Below, in pieces: positions 1 to 6,334 of a stretch of 9,216 nucleotides of DNA. The translations under genes were made by a program, and so were the position numbers. The stretch is from Actinomycetales bacterium (GTDB lineage Bacteria > Actinomycetota > Actinomycetes > Propionibacteriales > Nocardioidaceae): positions 1 to 9,216 of the forward strand of contig JAAZCT010000294.1 of NCBI GenBank assembly GCA_012513165.1. The letters are read 5' to 3'. Below the pieces are notes generated by a model. The model was not told the DNA's origin. It was given only the letters and a program-made list of their open reading frames with translations, and ran no database searches. Each line of letters opens with the position of its first letter. Within the stretch, counting starts at the first letter, position 1.

Positions 1-839
1 ATCCTGTCCTGTTCTCACTGCCCGAAATCCCGTTGCCCGAAGTGGCTCGGGGGATCCAACTGCTGGGCGACGTCACTCAGGGCGCAATCTTGTCCGGGCT
101 CTATGACGGCATGCGACTAGCAACCATCATCATCTGTGTGGGTGCCGCCAACTCTTTGGCGAACCCGCGCCAGCTGCTCGCTTCGGTTCCTCCCGCGCTC
201 TACGAGGTCGGCACAGCGATCGTCGTGGCGATGTCCGTGTTTGGGCAACTCGCGGACAGCGTCAAGCGGGTGCACAAAGCGCGCAAACTTCGCGGCGAGC
301 CAGGCAAAGGGGTGCGGGCCGTCAAACGAACCTTGATCCCCGTGCTCGAAGATGCGCTCGAGCGGTCCTTGACCCTTGCGGCGAGCATGGACTCGCGAGG
401 GTATGGCCGTGCCGGCGACACACCCAAACGCGAGCGCTGGACTACTGGCACCCTGATGATTCTGGCGCTTATTGCTCTGGCGATCGGCAGTTACGCCTTC
501 CTCGACGCATCCGTCACGAGCTACCTGTCGTGGCCCATGATGATCGTGGGCGTGGCGTTCGCAGGTTTGGCGATGCGCCTTGCCGGACGTCGAGTGCGTC
601 GCACGCGATACCGGCCGATCCGATGGCGGGCAGGTGAGTGGGTGGCCGTCGTCAGCGGTGTGAGCGTTGCCGTGGGGTTCAAACTCGCGTCCGCCTCGCA
701 CCTTGAAGTGATGTATCCGATGTGGGACGGCTGGCCTGAGATTTCGCTGCTGCTGGTGGCGATCGTGCTGCTGGGAGCGATCCCTGCTGTGCTGACGCCT
801 CCGGCCCCGCGCGACGAAGACGTTGAGGAGGACGCATGA
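1..839 (+). CDS. ecfT: ECF transporter transmembrane (T) component, 3' part; 5' end outside the window
   Basis: The frame is open from the left edge (first full codon at base 3), so the start lies upstream; the TTG at 33 is only the first start-like codon and not a believable start. EcfT is the membrane scaffold that couples the two ATPase domains to the substrate-binding S component. The two coupling motifs are visible: ARKLRG at about bases 279-296, and AASMDSRGYGR about 33 residues further on, after the family-typical PVLEDALERS stretch. Hydrophobic helices precede them. After the second motif come about 140 residues with further hydrophobic segments (LMILALIALAIGS, MMIVGVAFAGLAM, WVAVVSGVSVAVGF, ISLLLVAIVLLGAI), an extension beyond the minimal EcfT/CbiQ fold. 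The stop overlaps the ATPase start as ATGA, so the two are probably translationally coupled. Family assignment is secure; the cargo is inferred from neighbours. Confidence 0.9.
   Translation, partial: PVLFSLPEIPLPEVARGIQLLGDVTQGAILSGLYDGMRLATIIICVGAANSLANPRQLLASVPPALYEVGTAIVVAMSVFGQLADSVKRVHKARKLRGEPGKGVRAVKRTLIPVLEDALERSLTLAASMDSRGYGRAGDTPKRERWTTGTLMILALIALAIGSYAFLDASVTSYLSWPMMIVGVAFAGLAMRLAGRRVRRTRYRPIRWRAGEWVAVVSGVSVAVGFKLASASHLEVMYPMWDGWPEISLLLVAIVLLGAIPAVLTPPAPRDEDVEEDA
825..831 (+). promoter_or_regulatory. Ribosome binding site for the fused ECF ATPase
   Basis: GAGGAGG ends four bases before the ATG at 836, inside the last codons of the upstream ecfT gene. It is a strong Shine-Dalgarno match and fixes the ATPase start at 836, where ATG and the upstream TGA overlap. 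Confidence 0.75.
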
Positions 840-2446
840 GCGTTGTCGAACTGAAGAACGTGTCGTTCCGATACGAGTCGAACGGACCCAACATCCTCAC
901 GGATGTGAACTTCGCGCTGCACGAGGGCGAAGTGATCCTAGTGTCGGGACGCACCGGCTCGGGCAAGTCGACCCTGTTGGGCATGTTCAACGGACTCGTG
1001 CCGCACTTTTCTGGCGGTACCCTGATCGGCGACGTGTTGATCGACGGAACCTCGATCATCGGCCAGCCCCCACGCGAACTGGCAGACACCGTCGGCTTCG
1101 TTCCACAGGATCCCTTGTCGAGTTTCGTGGGCACCAACGTTGAAGAAGAGCTCGCCTACGGGATGGAACAACTCGGACTCGATCCGCAGACCATGCGCCG
1201 CCGGGTTGAAGAAACACTCGACCTGTTGAGCATCGCGAACTTGCGCAGACGCTCCTTGCGGGCGTTGTCGGGCGGGCAACAACAGCGGGTGGCCATCGGC
1301 GCGGTGTTGACCACTCACCCGCGACTGCTCGTGCTCGATGAGCCGACCTCGGCCCTCGATCCGATGGCCGCCGAAGAAGTGTTGGCCACGATCGCTCGAC
1401 TCGCACACGACCTCGCGCTGACCGTCGTGATCGCCGAACACCGGATGGAACGCGTCATCCCATTCGTGGATCGGATCGCTGTGGTTGATCAAGGGCGAGT
1501 GCGGATTGGCGGACCCGAGGAGATGTTGCTCGATTCGCCGGTGGCTCCGCCGATCGTGGAACTCGGGCGACTTGCCGGTTGGGCGCCGTTGCCGCTGTCG
1601 GTGCGTGACGCCCGGAAGTTGGCCAGAGCCGAGCCGCTGTCTTTGGGGCCGCGAATCCGTCCAGCACGTCAGGCGGTCGAGCAGGTGCTGACGGCGAAAC
1701 ACATCACGGTGGCCTACGGCTCCAAGGTCGCTGTCAACGAAGTGAACCTGGAACTCAACCGCAAGGAAATTCTGGCTTTGATGGGCCGCAACGGATGCGG
1801 CAAATCTTCGCTGATGTGGGCGCTGCAAGGCACCGGCAAACGTGACGGCGGGCGAGTGCAGGTTGAAGGAATCGACCCTGCCGATGTGAACGCAGACGAG
1901 GCTCGGATGCTGGTGGGGCTCGTGCCACAAACCGCTGCGGACCTGCTGTACCTGGAATCCGTGGCCGAAGAGTGCGCTGCCGCCGATGAGCAAGCTGGCG
2001 CCGAATCGGGCACAGCGCGGGGGCTGCTTGAACGCCTGGCTCCGGGCATCGATCTGGCGAAGCACCCCCGCGACCTTTCCGAAGGGCAACGGCTCGCTTT
2101 GGTGTTGGCGATTGTGTTGTCGGCCGAACCACTGGTGCTCCTGCTCGATGAGCCGACTCGCGGTCTGGACTATCCGGCCAAACGAGGGCTGGCCGAAATG
2201 CTGGCCGACCTGTCCCAGCGCGGACACTCAATCATGTTGTCCACACACGACGTGGAATTCGTGGCGAACGTGGCCGATCGCGTGATGGTGATGGCCGACG
2301 GCGACGTGGTGTCCCAGGGTCCTGCCATCGAGGTTTTGCGCGAGTCGCCTGCATTTGCCCCACAAGTGTCCAAGATTCTTGGATCCGACTGGCTCACGGT
2401 CGACGACGTTCGTTCCGCTATGAAAGCGGCTGGTGTCGATGGCTGA
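836..2446 (+). CDS. ecfA: Fused double-domain ECF transporter ATPase (EcfA-EcfA')
   Basis: This 536-residue cytoplasmic protein carries both nucleotide-binding domains of an ECF (energy-coupling factor) vitamin importer in one chain. Domain 1 has Walker A GRTGSGKS (residues 38-45), Q-loop Q91, signature LSGGQ (144-148), Walker B LLVLDEP (164-170) and switch His H202. Domain 2 has Walker A GRNGCGKS (317-324), Q-loop Q365, a variant signature LSEGQ (414-418), Walker B VLLLDEP (434-440) and H471. A linker of roughly 50 residues (about 235-285) joins them. All catalytic positions are present in both halves, so both sites may hydrolyse ATP. It sits between the T and S genes with overlaps at both ends (ATGA upstream, 8 bases downstream), typical of a dedicated single-substrate ECF module. 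The ATG at 836 has a strong ribosome binding site. The family is certain; vitamin specificity is not encoded here. Confidence 0.95.
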   Translation: MSVVELKNVSFRYESNGPNILTDVNFALHEGEVILVSGRTGSGKSTLLGMFNGLVPHFSGGTLIGDVLIDGTSIIGQPPRELADTVGFVPQDPLSSFVGTNVEEELAYGMEQLGLDPQTMRRRVEETLDLLSIANLRRRSLRALSGGQQQRVAIGAVLTTHPRLLVLDEPTSALDPMAAEEVLATIARLAHDLALTVVIAEHRMERVIPFVDRIAVVDQGRVRIGGPEEMLLDSPVAPPIVELGRLAGWAPLPLSVRDARKLARAEPLSLGPRIRPARQAVEQVLTAKHITVAYGSKVAVNEVNLELNRKEILALMGRNGCGKSSLMWALQGTGKRDGGRVQVEGIDPADVNADEARMLVGLVPQTAADLLYLESVAEECAAADEQAGAESGTARGLLERLAPGIDLAKHPRDLSEGQRLALVLAIVLSAEPLVLLLDEPTRGLDYPAKRGLAEMLADLSQRGHSIMLSTHDVEFVANVADRVMVMADGDVVSQGPAIEVLRESPAFAPQVSKILGSDWLTVDDVRSAMKAAGVDG

Positions 2447-3296
2447 CGAAACCACCCGAGCGCGTCCCGCAATCGAGCTGTCTCTGCGCTCGGTCGCGGT
2501 GCTTTCGGCTGCGTCGGTGGCCGGGTTGATCATGCTGTTGTGGCCGCTGTTTTTCGCACCGGCCGAGGATCAACAACGAGTCGACCAGCCCTTCATCTTC
2601 ATCGTCTTGCTTCCCGTCGTGGTCTTGGTCGTTTTGGCCGAAATCTCTCAGGGCGGAATGGACTCCAAAGCCCTCGCCATGCTGGGCGTACTCACCGCCA
2701 TCAACGCAGCCCTGCGACCGATCGGCGCAGGCACGGCCGGCATCGAAATGGTCTTCTTCATGCTGATCTTGGGCGGCCGAGTCTTCGGGCCCGGTTTCGG
2801 CTTCGTGCTCGGATGCACCAGTCTGTTTGCGTCGGCATTGTTGACAGCAGGCGTCGGGCCGTGGCTTCCGTTTCAGATGTTGTGTTCGGCTTGGATCGGT
2901 ATGTTCGCTGGTTTCCTACCGAAACGCGTCACCGGCAAAGCCGAGATCGCGATGCTGGTGGCTTACGGCATCGTGGCCGCCTACGCCTTCGGTTTGATCA
3001 TGAACTTCACCTCGTGGCCGTTCACACTCGGCATCGCCATCCCCGGCGAAACCGACGGCTTGTCGATGGTCCCGGGCGACCCGCCGCTCGAAAACCTGCA
3101 GCGGTTCCTCGTATTCACAGCCCTCACATCGTTGTGGGGTTGGGACACTGGCCGCGCCATTACGAACACGGTCATGATCTTGTTGCTGGGCCCTGCAGTC
3201 TTGGCCACCTTGCGTCGTGCGGCTCGCCGAGCCAGATATTTGCCAGCCGAAACCAGCGGCAACGAGGACGAAACTCGTGACGAACCAGCACACTAG
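2439..3296 (+). CDS. ECF transporter substrate-binding (S) component, probably for cobalamin or a corrinoid precursor
   Basis: A 285-residue, very hydrophobic protein with about six or more membrane helices. Clear ones lie near residues 16-40, 52-69, 78-92, 100-118, 122-160, 170-190 and 237-259. A charged, disordered C-terminal tail (about 260-285) follows. The stretch with GVLTAINAALRP, then GGRVFGPGFGFVLG, then a Trp-containing helix resembles S components of actinobacterial ECF modules. S components bind the vitamin in the membrane and topple on contact with EcfT. It overlaps the ATPase gene by 8 bases and is followed 33 bases later by cobU. That context suggests a CbrT-like cobalamin/cobinamide carrier, but I cannot place it in a defined S family by sequence alone. 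ATG 2439 is preferred; GTG 2433 (two residues longer) has a GAAAG six bases upstream and remains possible. Confidence 0.85.
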   Translation: MADETTRARPAIELSLRSVAVLSAASVAGLIMLLWPLFFAPAEDQQRVDQPFIFIVLLPVVVLVVLAEISQGGMDSKALAMLGVLTAINAALRPIGAGTAGIEMVFFMLILGGRVFGPGFGFVLGCTSLFASALLTAGVGPWLPFQMLCSAWIGMFAGFLPKRVTGKAEIAMLVAYGIVAAYAFGLIMNFTSWPFTLGIAIPGETDGLSMVPGDPPLENLQRFLVFTALTSLWGWDTGRAITNTVMILLLGPAVLATLRRAARRARYLPAETSGNEDETRDEPAH

Positions 3297-3316
3297 AACT
3301 GTGGGTTGCGCCGGCG

Positions 3317-3322
3317 AAGGGA
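3317..3322 (+). promoter_or_regulatory. Ribosome binding site deciding the cobU start
   Basis: AAGGGA lies seven bases before ATG 3330. It supports that start over the in-frame TTG at 3306, which would add eight mostly basic residues ahead of the P-loop strand and has no ribosome binding site. Confidence 0.6.
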
Positions 3323-3329
3323 AGCGACG

Positions 3330-3860
3330 ATGAAGATTCTGGTGACCGGAGGCGTGCGCTCGGGCAAGTCGCGTCATGCCGAATCGCTCATGTCGGATTT
3401 CGGGGCGGTGACGTACGTGGCTCCCGGTCCGATGCCCAACCCGAGTGACGATCCGGACTGGGCGCACAGAGTGCGGTCGCATCAGGAACGCCGTCCAGCG
3501 AACTGGAACACCATCGAGACCGTCCACCTTGATACGGCACTGAATCAGGCTGCCGGCCCGGTGCTGATCGATTGCCTTGGAACGTGGGTGACGGCGTTGA
3601 TCGATCGCCTGGATGGTTGGGGGCGGCCCGTCAGTCATTGGCGCACCGAATTCGACGCCCGAGTAGCCGAGGCGTTGACTCAATTGTCTGGGTACGACGA
3701 CCACGTCGTGACCGTGACGAATGAGGTCGGCTGGTCAGTGGTCCCTGAACACGTGTCGGGCCGAGTGTTTCGTGATCTATTGGGGGCCGTGAATCAGCAG
3801 TGGGCCGCTCTCAGCGATGAGGTTCACCTTGTGGTGGCTGGCCGCGTCATCAGGTTGTGA
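3330..3860 (+). CDS. cobU: Adenosylcobinamide kinase / adenosylcobinamide-phosphate guanylyltransferase
   Basis: CobU phosphorylates adenosylcobinamide and then transfers GMP to it, giving AdoCbi-GDP, the activated corrinoid used by CobS in the cytoplasm or at the membrane face. The 176-residue length is typical. The P-loop GGVRSGKS (residues 7-14) follows the first beta strand MKILVT. The motif RVRSHQERRPANW (47-59) contains H51, at the place of the guanylylated histidine in characterised CobU proteins. LIDCLGTWVTAL (79-90) is the Walker B-like strand. TNEVGWSVVPE (130-140) and the GRVFRDLLGAVNQQWA region (144-159) match the family C-terminal half. It is the last gene of the plus-strand ECF operon, 33 bases after the S component, which points to import of cobinamide or a related corrinoid. 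Its stop codon lies in a hairpin shared with the convergent cobS end. Confidence 0.95.
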   Translation: MKILVTGGVRSGKSRHAESLMSDFGAVTYVAPGPMPNPSDDPDWAHRVRSHQERRPANWNTIETVHLDTALNQAAGPVLIDCLGTWVTALIDRLDGWGRPVSHWRTEFDARVAEALTQLSGYDDHVVTVTNEVGWSVVPEHVSGRVFRDLLGAVNQQWAALSDEVHLVVAGRVIRL

Positions 3861-3866
3861 CGCGGC
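3841..3866. terminator. Perfect 9-bp hairpin over the cobU stop codon
   Basis: The arms GCCGCGTCA (3841-3849) and TGACGCGGC (3858-3866) are perfectly complementary around an 8-base loop. The right arm begins with the cobU TGA stop. No T-tract follows on either strand, so this would be a U-less stem. Such stems are proposed as terminators in some Actinobacteria; a role in ending transcription between the convergent operons is inferred. Confidence 0.5.
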
Positions 3867-3871
3867 GCGCT

Positions 3872-3890
3872 GGGTTCAGATAGCGAACCC
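3872..3890. terminator. 6-bp hairpin over the cobS stop codon
   Basis: The arms GGGTTC (3872-3877) and GAACCC (3885-3890) surround a 7-base loop. The cobS stop (3876-3878 on the minus strand) lies at the edge of the left arm. It is weaker than the adjacent 3841-3866 hairpin and lacks a T-tract; the two may act together as a bidirectional terminator. Confidence 0.35.
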
Positions 3891-4670
3891 GAGAAGCAAA
3901 ATGGTGAACGCGATCTCGATCGAGGCGCCGAGCGCGTCTCCGATGATCCCGCCGAAACGCTTGATGCAGTGACGCACGAGCCATGCCACCGCCATGCCTG
4001 CACCGATTGCTGTGTAGATGCCCGCCCAAGGGTCGAGACCTGCGGCGAACGCGAGGCCGCCGCTCGCGCCGATCATAGAGAACCAACTGACGAGCCCGGC
4101 CCAGCGGGGAATACTTTGGCTGAAGGTTTCGCCCAAGCCTTCGGGCCGGGCAGCGCGAACGCCGCGAAGTGCGCCGGTGACGCTGGCGCCCCGGGCTAAA
4201 CAAGCGAGTGCGACGAATATCCATACGCCGTGTTGCTGCGCAATGAGTGCAGCGCCGGCCGTCACCTGCAAGAGGAGAGCCAACACCACAGCCACGAGAC
4301 CTGCAGGACCGATATTGCCGAGTCGGGCAACTTCGAGGGACCGCTCGGGGTCGAACGAGGCCGCCAGAGCGTCGAAGGTGTCAGCCAGCCCATCGAGGTG
4401 GAACGCTCGGTTCCCGAGCACCAGGAGGGTGACTCCTACTGCGGCCAGCGGGAGCGAGTCGAGGCCAAGGCCTTGGCCGGTTTGGAGAATTAAGCCGACC
4501 AGCAACGCCCAGAACGCGAAGGCGAACGGAGCGAACAGCAGCGCGATCGCGGCACGAGTCTTGTCCACCTGTTCGGGAGCTTGCACTTCGATGACGGTGA
4601 ACATTCCAATAGAGAGTCGCAGGCCATCGCGAATCGTCTTGTTCCTAGGCGTTGCGTCTGGTGTGTTCAC
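3876..4670 (-). CDS. cobS: Adenosylcobinamide-GDP ribazoletransferase (cobalamin synthase)
   Basis: CobS is the integral-membrane enzyme that joins AdoCbi-GDP to alpha-ribazole (or its phosphate), giving adenosylcobalamin (phosphate). The 264-residue protein has the family layout. An N-terminal DGLRLSIGMFTVI segment (15-27) is followed by hydrophobic helices from about 41 to 62 and 75 to 87. The Asp-rich motif HLDGLADTFDAL (91-102) comes next, then RLGNIGPAGL (116-125), LARGASVTGALRGVRAARPEGLG (158-180), and RFGGIIGDALGAS (238-250) near the end. Most family members have Gly-rich residues before the Asp motif and DG after it; here they are NRAF and DA, while the aspartates are kept. The GTG start overlaps the stop of the upstream gene by four bases (GTGA), and no Shine-Dalgarno is seen, so reinitiation is likely. 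ATG 4604 would delete the conserved N-terminal segment and is rejected. Confidence 0.93.
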   Translation of the reverse strand: MNTPDATPRNKTIRDGLRLSIGMFTVIEVQAPEQVDKTRAAIALLFAPFAFAFWALLVGLILQTGQGLGLDSLPLAAVGVTLLVLGNRAFHLDGLADTFDALAASFDPERSLEVARLGNIGPAGLVAVVLALLLQVTAGAALIAQQHGVWIFVALACLARGASVTGALRGVRAARPEGLGETFSQSIPRWAGLVSWFSMIGASGGLAFAAGLDPWAGIYTAIGAGMAVAWLVRHCIKRFGGIIGDALGASIEIAFTILLLGFAI

Positions 4671-5449
4671 GCGGTCAGCGATTCTGCGATCGAGGCGAGT
4701 TGGGTTTCGGCCGCAAGCAATCGCGCGCGTGATTCGGTGTCGAGGCCTACCAGGGTGATCCGGCTTGTGACATCTTCGAGTTGCTTGCGCGCAGCGATTC
4801 CTTCGGGCGTGGCGGTGCGGTCTTCGCTTACCCAACCTCGGGTAGCGAGTCCGGCGAACGCCTCCTCCCATGCGGCGTCGCTCCAGCCCGTGCGTGCTTG
4901 TTGGCTGGGTTTTTGTCGGCCCGTCGCCACGCCGAGCGCGTTCGCTGCGGCCCCTCCGATGCCGGCCGTGGCGAGTACCGACCAATGCCGATCGCCTCGA
5001 TATTCACGCAGGGCGGTCGCCGCGTGCCATAACTGCCGGCTCGGCGTGTCTGGTGTTTCCAGCGCGATCTGGGCGGCCGCCATGGGCGCTCCCGCGAGGT
5101 CGAGTCGGGTCAAGACTTCGACGAGTGATCTTGCCAGTCCATCGATCTGATCTGCGAACGGTTCGAGTGCGCGAGCAGCGATCGCATAACGGGCTTCCAG
5201 GACCTGAGCGGGTGACGCGATCCCCCAAGCGCGAGGCAACTGTTGGCGAATTTGGTCTGGGGAGAAACCGTAAAAGAGTGCCGTGGCTAACTCTGCGGAC
5301 ACCGGCCCGAGAGCGGCTGCACGGCTGGCGCAGTAGTTCAACCACGGCTTGTCGAGCCCAATTTTTTCGTAGTCTTGTTCATGGTTGTGTCGGTTGTAAA
5401 CCACACAGTGAATCGTGTCGAGGGCCTGCCACGTGGTGTCGGAAACCAT
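4667..5449 (-). CDS. SCO6745/SalK-family protein, winged-helix-like, function unknown
   Basis: This 260-residue soluble protein belongs, by recognition of its conserved blocks, to the actinobacterial family named after SCO6745 (also annotated SalK). The blocks are an N-terminal DTIHCVVYNR (11-20), an ASRAAALGPVSAELATALFYGF stretch (41-62), LPRAW (71-75), LWHAATALREYRGDRH (140-155), and a C-terminal segment WSDAAWEEAFAGLATRGWV (189-207) that looks like a winged helix. No enzyme motif, signal peptide or membrane helix is seen. It is upstream of cobS with a 4-base overlap, so the two are cotranscribed. An in-frame TAA sits two codons before ATG 5449, so the gene cannot start earlier. The AAGGA directly touching the ATG is too close to serve as a normal ribosome binding site, so a leaderless transcript is possible. 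Family is fairly sure; role is unknown. Confidence 0.85.
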   Translation of the reverse strand: MVSDTTWQALDTIHCVVYNRHNHEQDYEKIGLDKPWLNYCASRAAALGPVSAELATALFYGFSPDQIRQQLPRAWGIASPAQVLEARYAIAARALEPFADQIDGLARSLVEVLTRLDLAGAPMAAAQIALETPDTPSRQLWHAATALREYRGDRHWSVLATAGIGGAAANALGVATGRQKPSQQARTGWSDAAWEEAFAGLATRGWVSEDRTATPEGIAARKQLEDVTSRITLVGLDTESRARLLAAETQLASIAESLTA

Positions 5450-5507
5450 TCCTTAGTTGTATCAGCGATCCGAGGGTCTGAGTGCGAAAGTCCAAACAAC
5501 GCCAGAG

Positions 5508-5543
5508 GCGCTCGCAGTAATGTGGCACCAGTCACACGAGCGC
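5508..5543. repeat. Long-loop inverted repeat in the divergent control region
   Basis: GCGCTCG (5508-5514) and CGAGCGC (5537-5543) are perfect 7-base arms separated by 22 bases. Inside are TGTG (5521-5524) and CACA (5533-5536), which extend the symmetry on the right side without a gap but leave six unpaired bases on the left. It lies in the leader or promoter of the minus-strand SCO6745-cobS operon and just upstream of the candidate tetR promoter. It could be an operator pair or an RNA stem. Confidence 0.45.
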
Positions 5544-5572
5544 TTGTGTCCTGAACGTATTTCGAATACCAT
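5544..5572 (+). promoter_or_regulatory. Candidate tetR promoter
   Basis: TTGTGT (5544-5549) and TACCAT (5567-5572) are separated by 17 bases, resembling a sigma70-type -35/-10 pair (3/6 and 4/6 matches to the consensus). A start near 5579 would give a leader of about 23 bases containing the GGAG at 5592-5595. The -10 lies inside the inverted repeat at 5566-5578. Confidence 0.35.
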
Positions 5573-5578
5573 CGGTAT
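5566..5578. promoter_or_regulatory. Candidate TetR-family operator
   Basis: ATACC (5566-5570) and GGTAT (5574-5578) form an inverted repeat with a 3-base spacer, 23 bases before the tetR start and covering the candidate -10. Position and symmetry suit autorepression by the downstream regulator, and possibly control of the divergent operon as well. The arms are short, so chance is not excluded. Confidence 0.45.
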
Positions 5579-5601
5579 CTGAAACGTGATTGGAGCACGA
5601 G

Positions 5602-6249
5602 GTGAAGCACAGCAAGAGCGTGAACTCGCTTCCCAAGATCTCGCGCGCCGAAAAGCAAGCCGAGACCCGAGAGCGTCTCGTCGCCCAAGCTCGGAGCATG
5701 TTTCTTGACATTGGCTATGCCGCAACCTCGCTCGACAAAGTGGCGATCGAAGCTGGCTATTCCAAGGGAGCCGTGTACTCGAACTTCGACGGCAAAGAAG
5801 AACTGTGTCTCGAAGTTCTCGACGTGATCCACCGCGAAAAGGTGCGGGGCGTTGCCAAGATCTTTTCTGGCGACAGCGACCTAGACACCCAGCTTGACGT
5901 GTTCGTAGCCTGGGCTCAAGACGATCTGGTTGATCCTCGCTGGACCACGCTCGAATTAGAGTTCGCCGCCGTCGCAGGAAGTAACCCGTGGGTCGCGAAT
6001 CAGCTCGTGGCCCGACACCGTGAGATCGCCGAACTCGTGCGGTTGCTCGTGGTTGATATTTCCCAGAAATTCAATCTGAGAGGCCAAGAGAATGCCGATA
6101 AGACGGCAACAGCGCTGTTGAGCGTGGGCGTCGGCTTGGGTGCCTTGCGGTCACTCGACCCAAAGATCGATATGAACGTGTTTGGCGAAGTGGTGCGCAC
6201 CATGATCAAGGCCTCGAGCCCTAAACCGGAACCCGCCGAACAACACTGA
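5602..6249 (+). CDS. TetR/AcrR-family transcriptional regulator
   Basis: A 215-residue DNA-binding regulator. The N-terminal TetR helix-turn-helix spans about residues 21-70: ETRERLVAQARSMF, then DIGYAATSLDKVAIEAGYSKGAVYSNF and GKEEL, where the AVYSNF/GKEEL stretch is the family-typical recognition-helix region. The rest is an all-helical ligand-binding and dimerisation domain with no conserved effector pocket I can read. The GTG at 5602 is chosen because GGAG (5592-5595) lies six bases upstream; the in-frame TTG at 5590 has no ribosome binding site ahead of it. The gene diverges from the SCO6745-cobS operon with 152 bases between them and converges on ppa. An inverted repeat in front suggests autoregulation. 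Targets and ligand are unknown, and nothing ties it firmly to B12 metabolism. Confidence 0.92.
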   Translation: MKHSKSVNSLPKISRAEKQAETRERLVAQARSMFLDIGYAATSLDKVAIEAGYSKGAVYSNFDGKEELCLEVLDVIHREKVRGVAKIFSGDSDLDTQLDVFVAWAQDDLVDPRWTTLELEFAAVAGSNPWVANQLVARHREIAELVRLLVVDISQKFNLRGQENADKTATALLSVGVGLGALRSLDPKIDMNVFGEVVRTMIKASSPKPEPAEQH

Positions 6250-6270
6250 AGCCTCACGCGGCGGGGCCCT

Positions 6271-6322
6271 GAGCACAACAAAACCGCCGACCGCGCACCA
6301 GTGAGGTGCTTGGCCGGCGGTT
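6271..6322 (-). terminator. Intrinsic terminator of ppa (compound hairpin plus T-tract)
   Basis: On the plus strand the outer arms AACCGCCG (6282-6289) and CGGCGGTT (6315-6322) pair perfectly. After one mismatch, CC (6291-6292) pairs with GG (6312-6313), and an inner stem GCACC (6295-6299) / GGTGC (6305-6309) closes a 5-base loop. Read on the minus strand it begins 12 bases after the ppa stop and is followed by TTTTGTTGTG, a classic intrinsic terminator. In the tetR direction no T-run follows, but the stem may still serve both convergent genes. Confidence 0.8.
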
Positions 6323-6334
6323 CAGTTGATGGGG

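Noticed and set aside
938..2227. Long minus-strand open frame (about 429 codons) opposite the ECF ATPase
   Set aside because: Its translation is rich in Arg, His and Gln with no recognisable domain, and it is fully antisense to a gene with all ABC motifs. It is a shadow of GC-rich codon use.
3297..3329. Separate promoter for cobU
   Set aside because: The 33-base gap has a ribosome binding site but no convincing -35/-10 pair; cotranscription with the ECF genes is simpler.
2916..3704. Minus-strand open frame of about 262 codons spanning the S component and cobU
   Set aside because: It crosses two well-supported plus-strand genes and has no domain-like sequence.
4018..4758. Plus-strand open frame of about 246 codons over cobS
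   Set aside because: Low-complexity Arg/Pro/Ser translation antisense to a clear CobS; no ribosome binding site or family.
4671..4985. Upstream extension of cobS by about 105 codons
   Set aside because: The extension is Arg/His-rich, lies antisense-free but in the wrong frame within the SCO6745-family gene, and CobS homologues start near the GTG at 4670.
5450..5601. Cobalamin riboswitch ahead of the SCO6745-cobS operon
   Set aside because: A GCCAC string on the minus strand recalled the B12 box, but the other conserved riboswitch elements are missing and the whole region is only 152 bases. A riboswitch, if present, is more likely upstream of ecfT, outside the window.
6264..6269. GGGCCC palindrome after tetR
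   Set aside because: A six-base palindrome in GC-rich sequence is expected by chance and has no T-tract.
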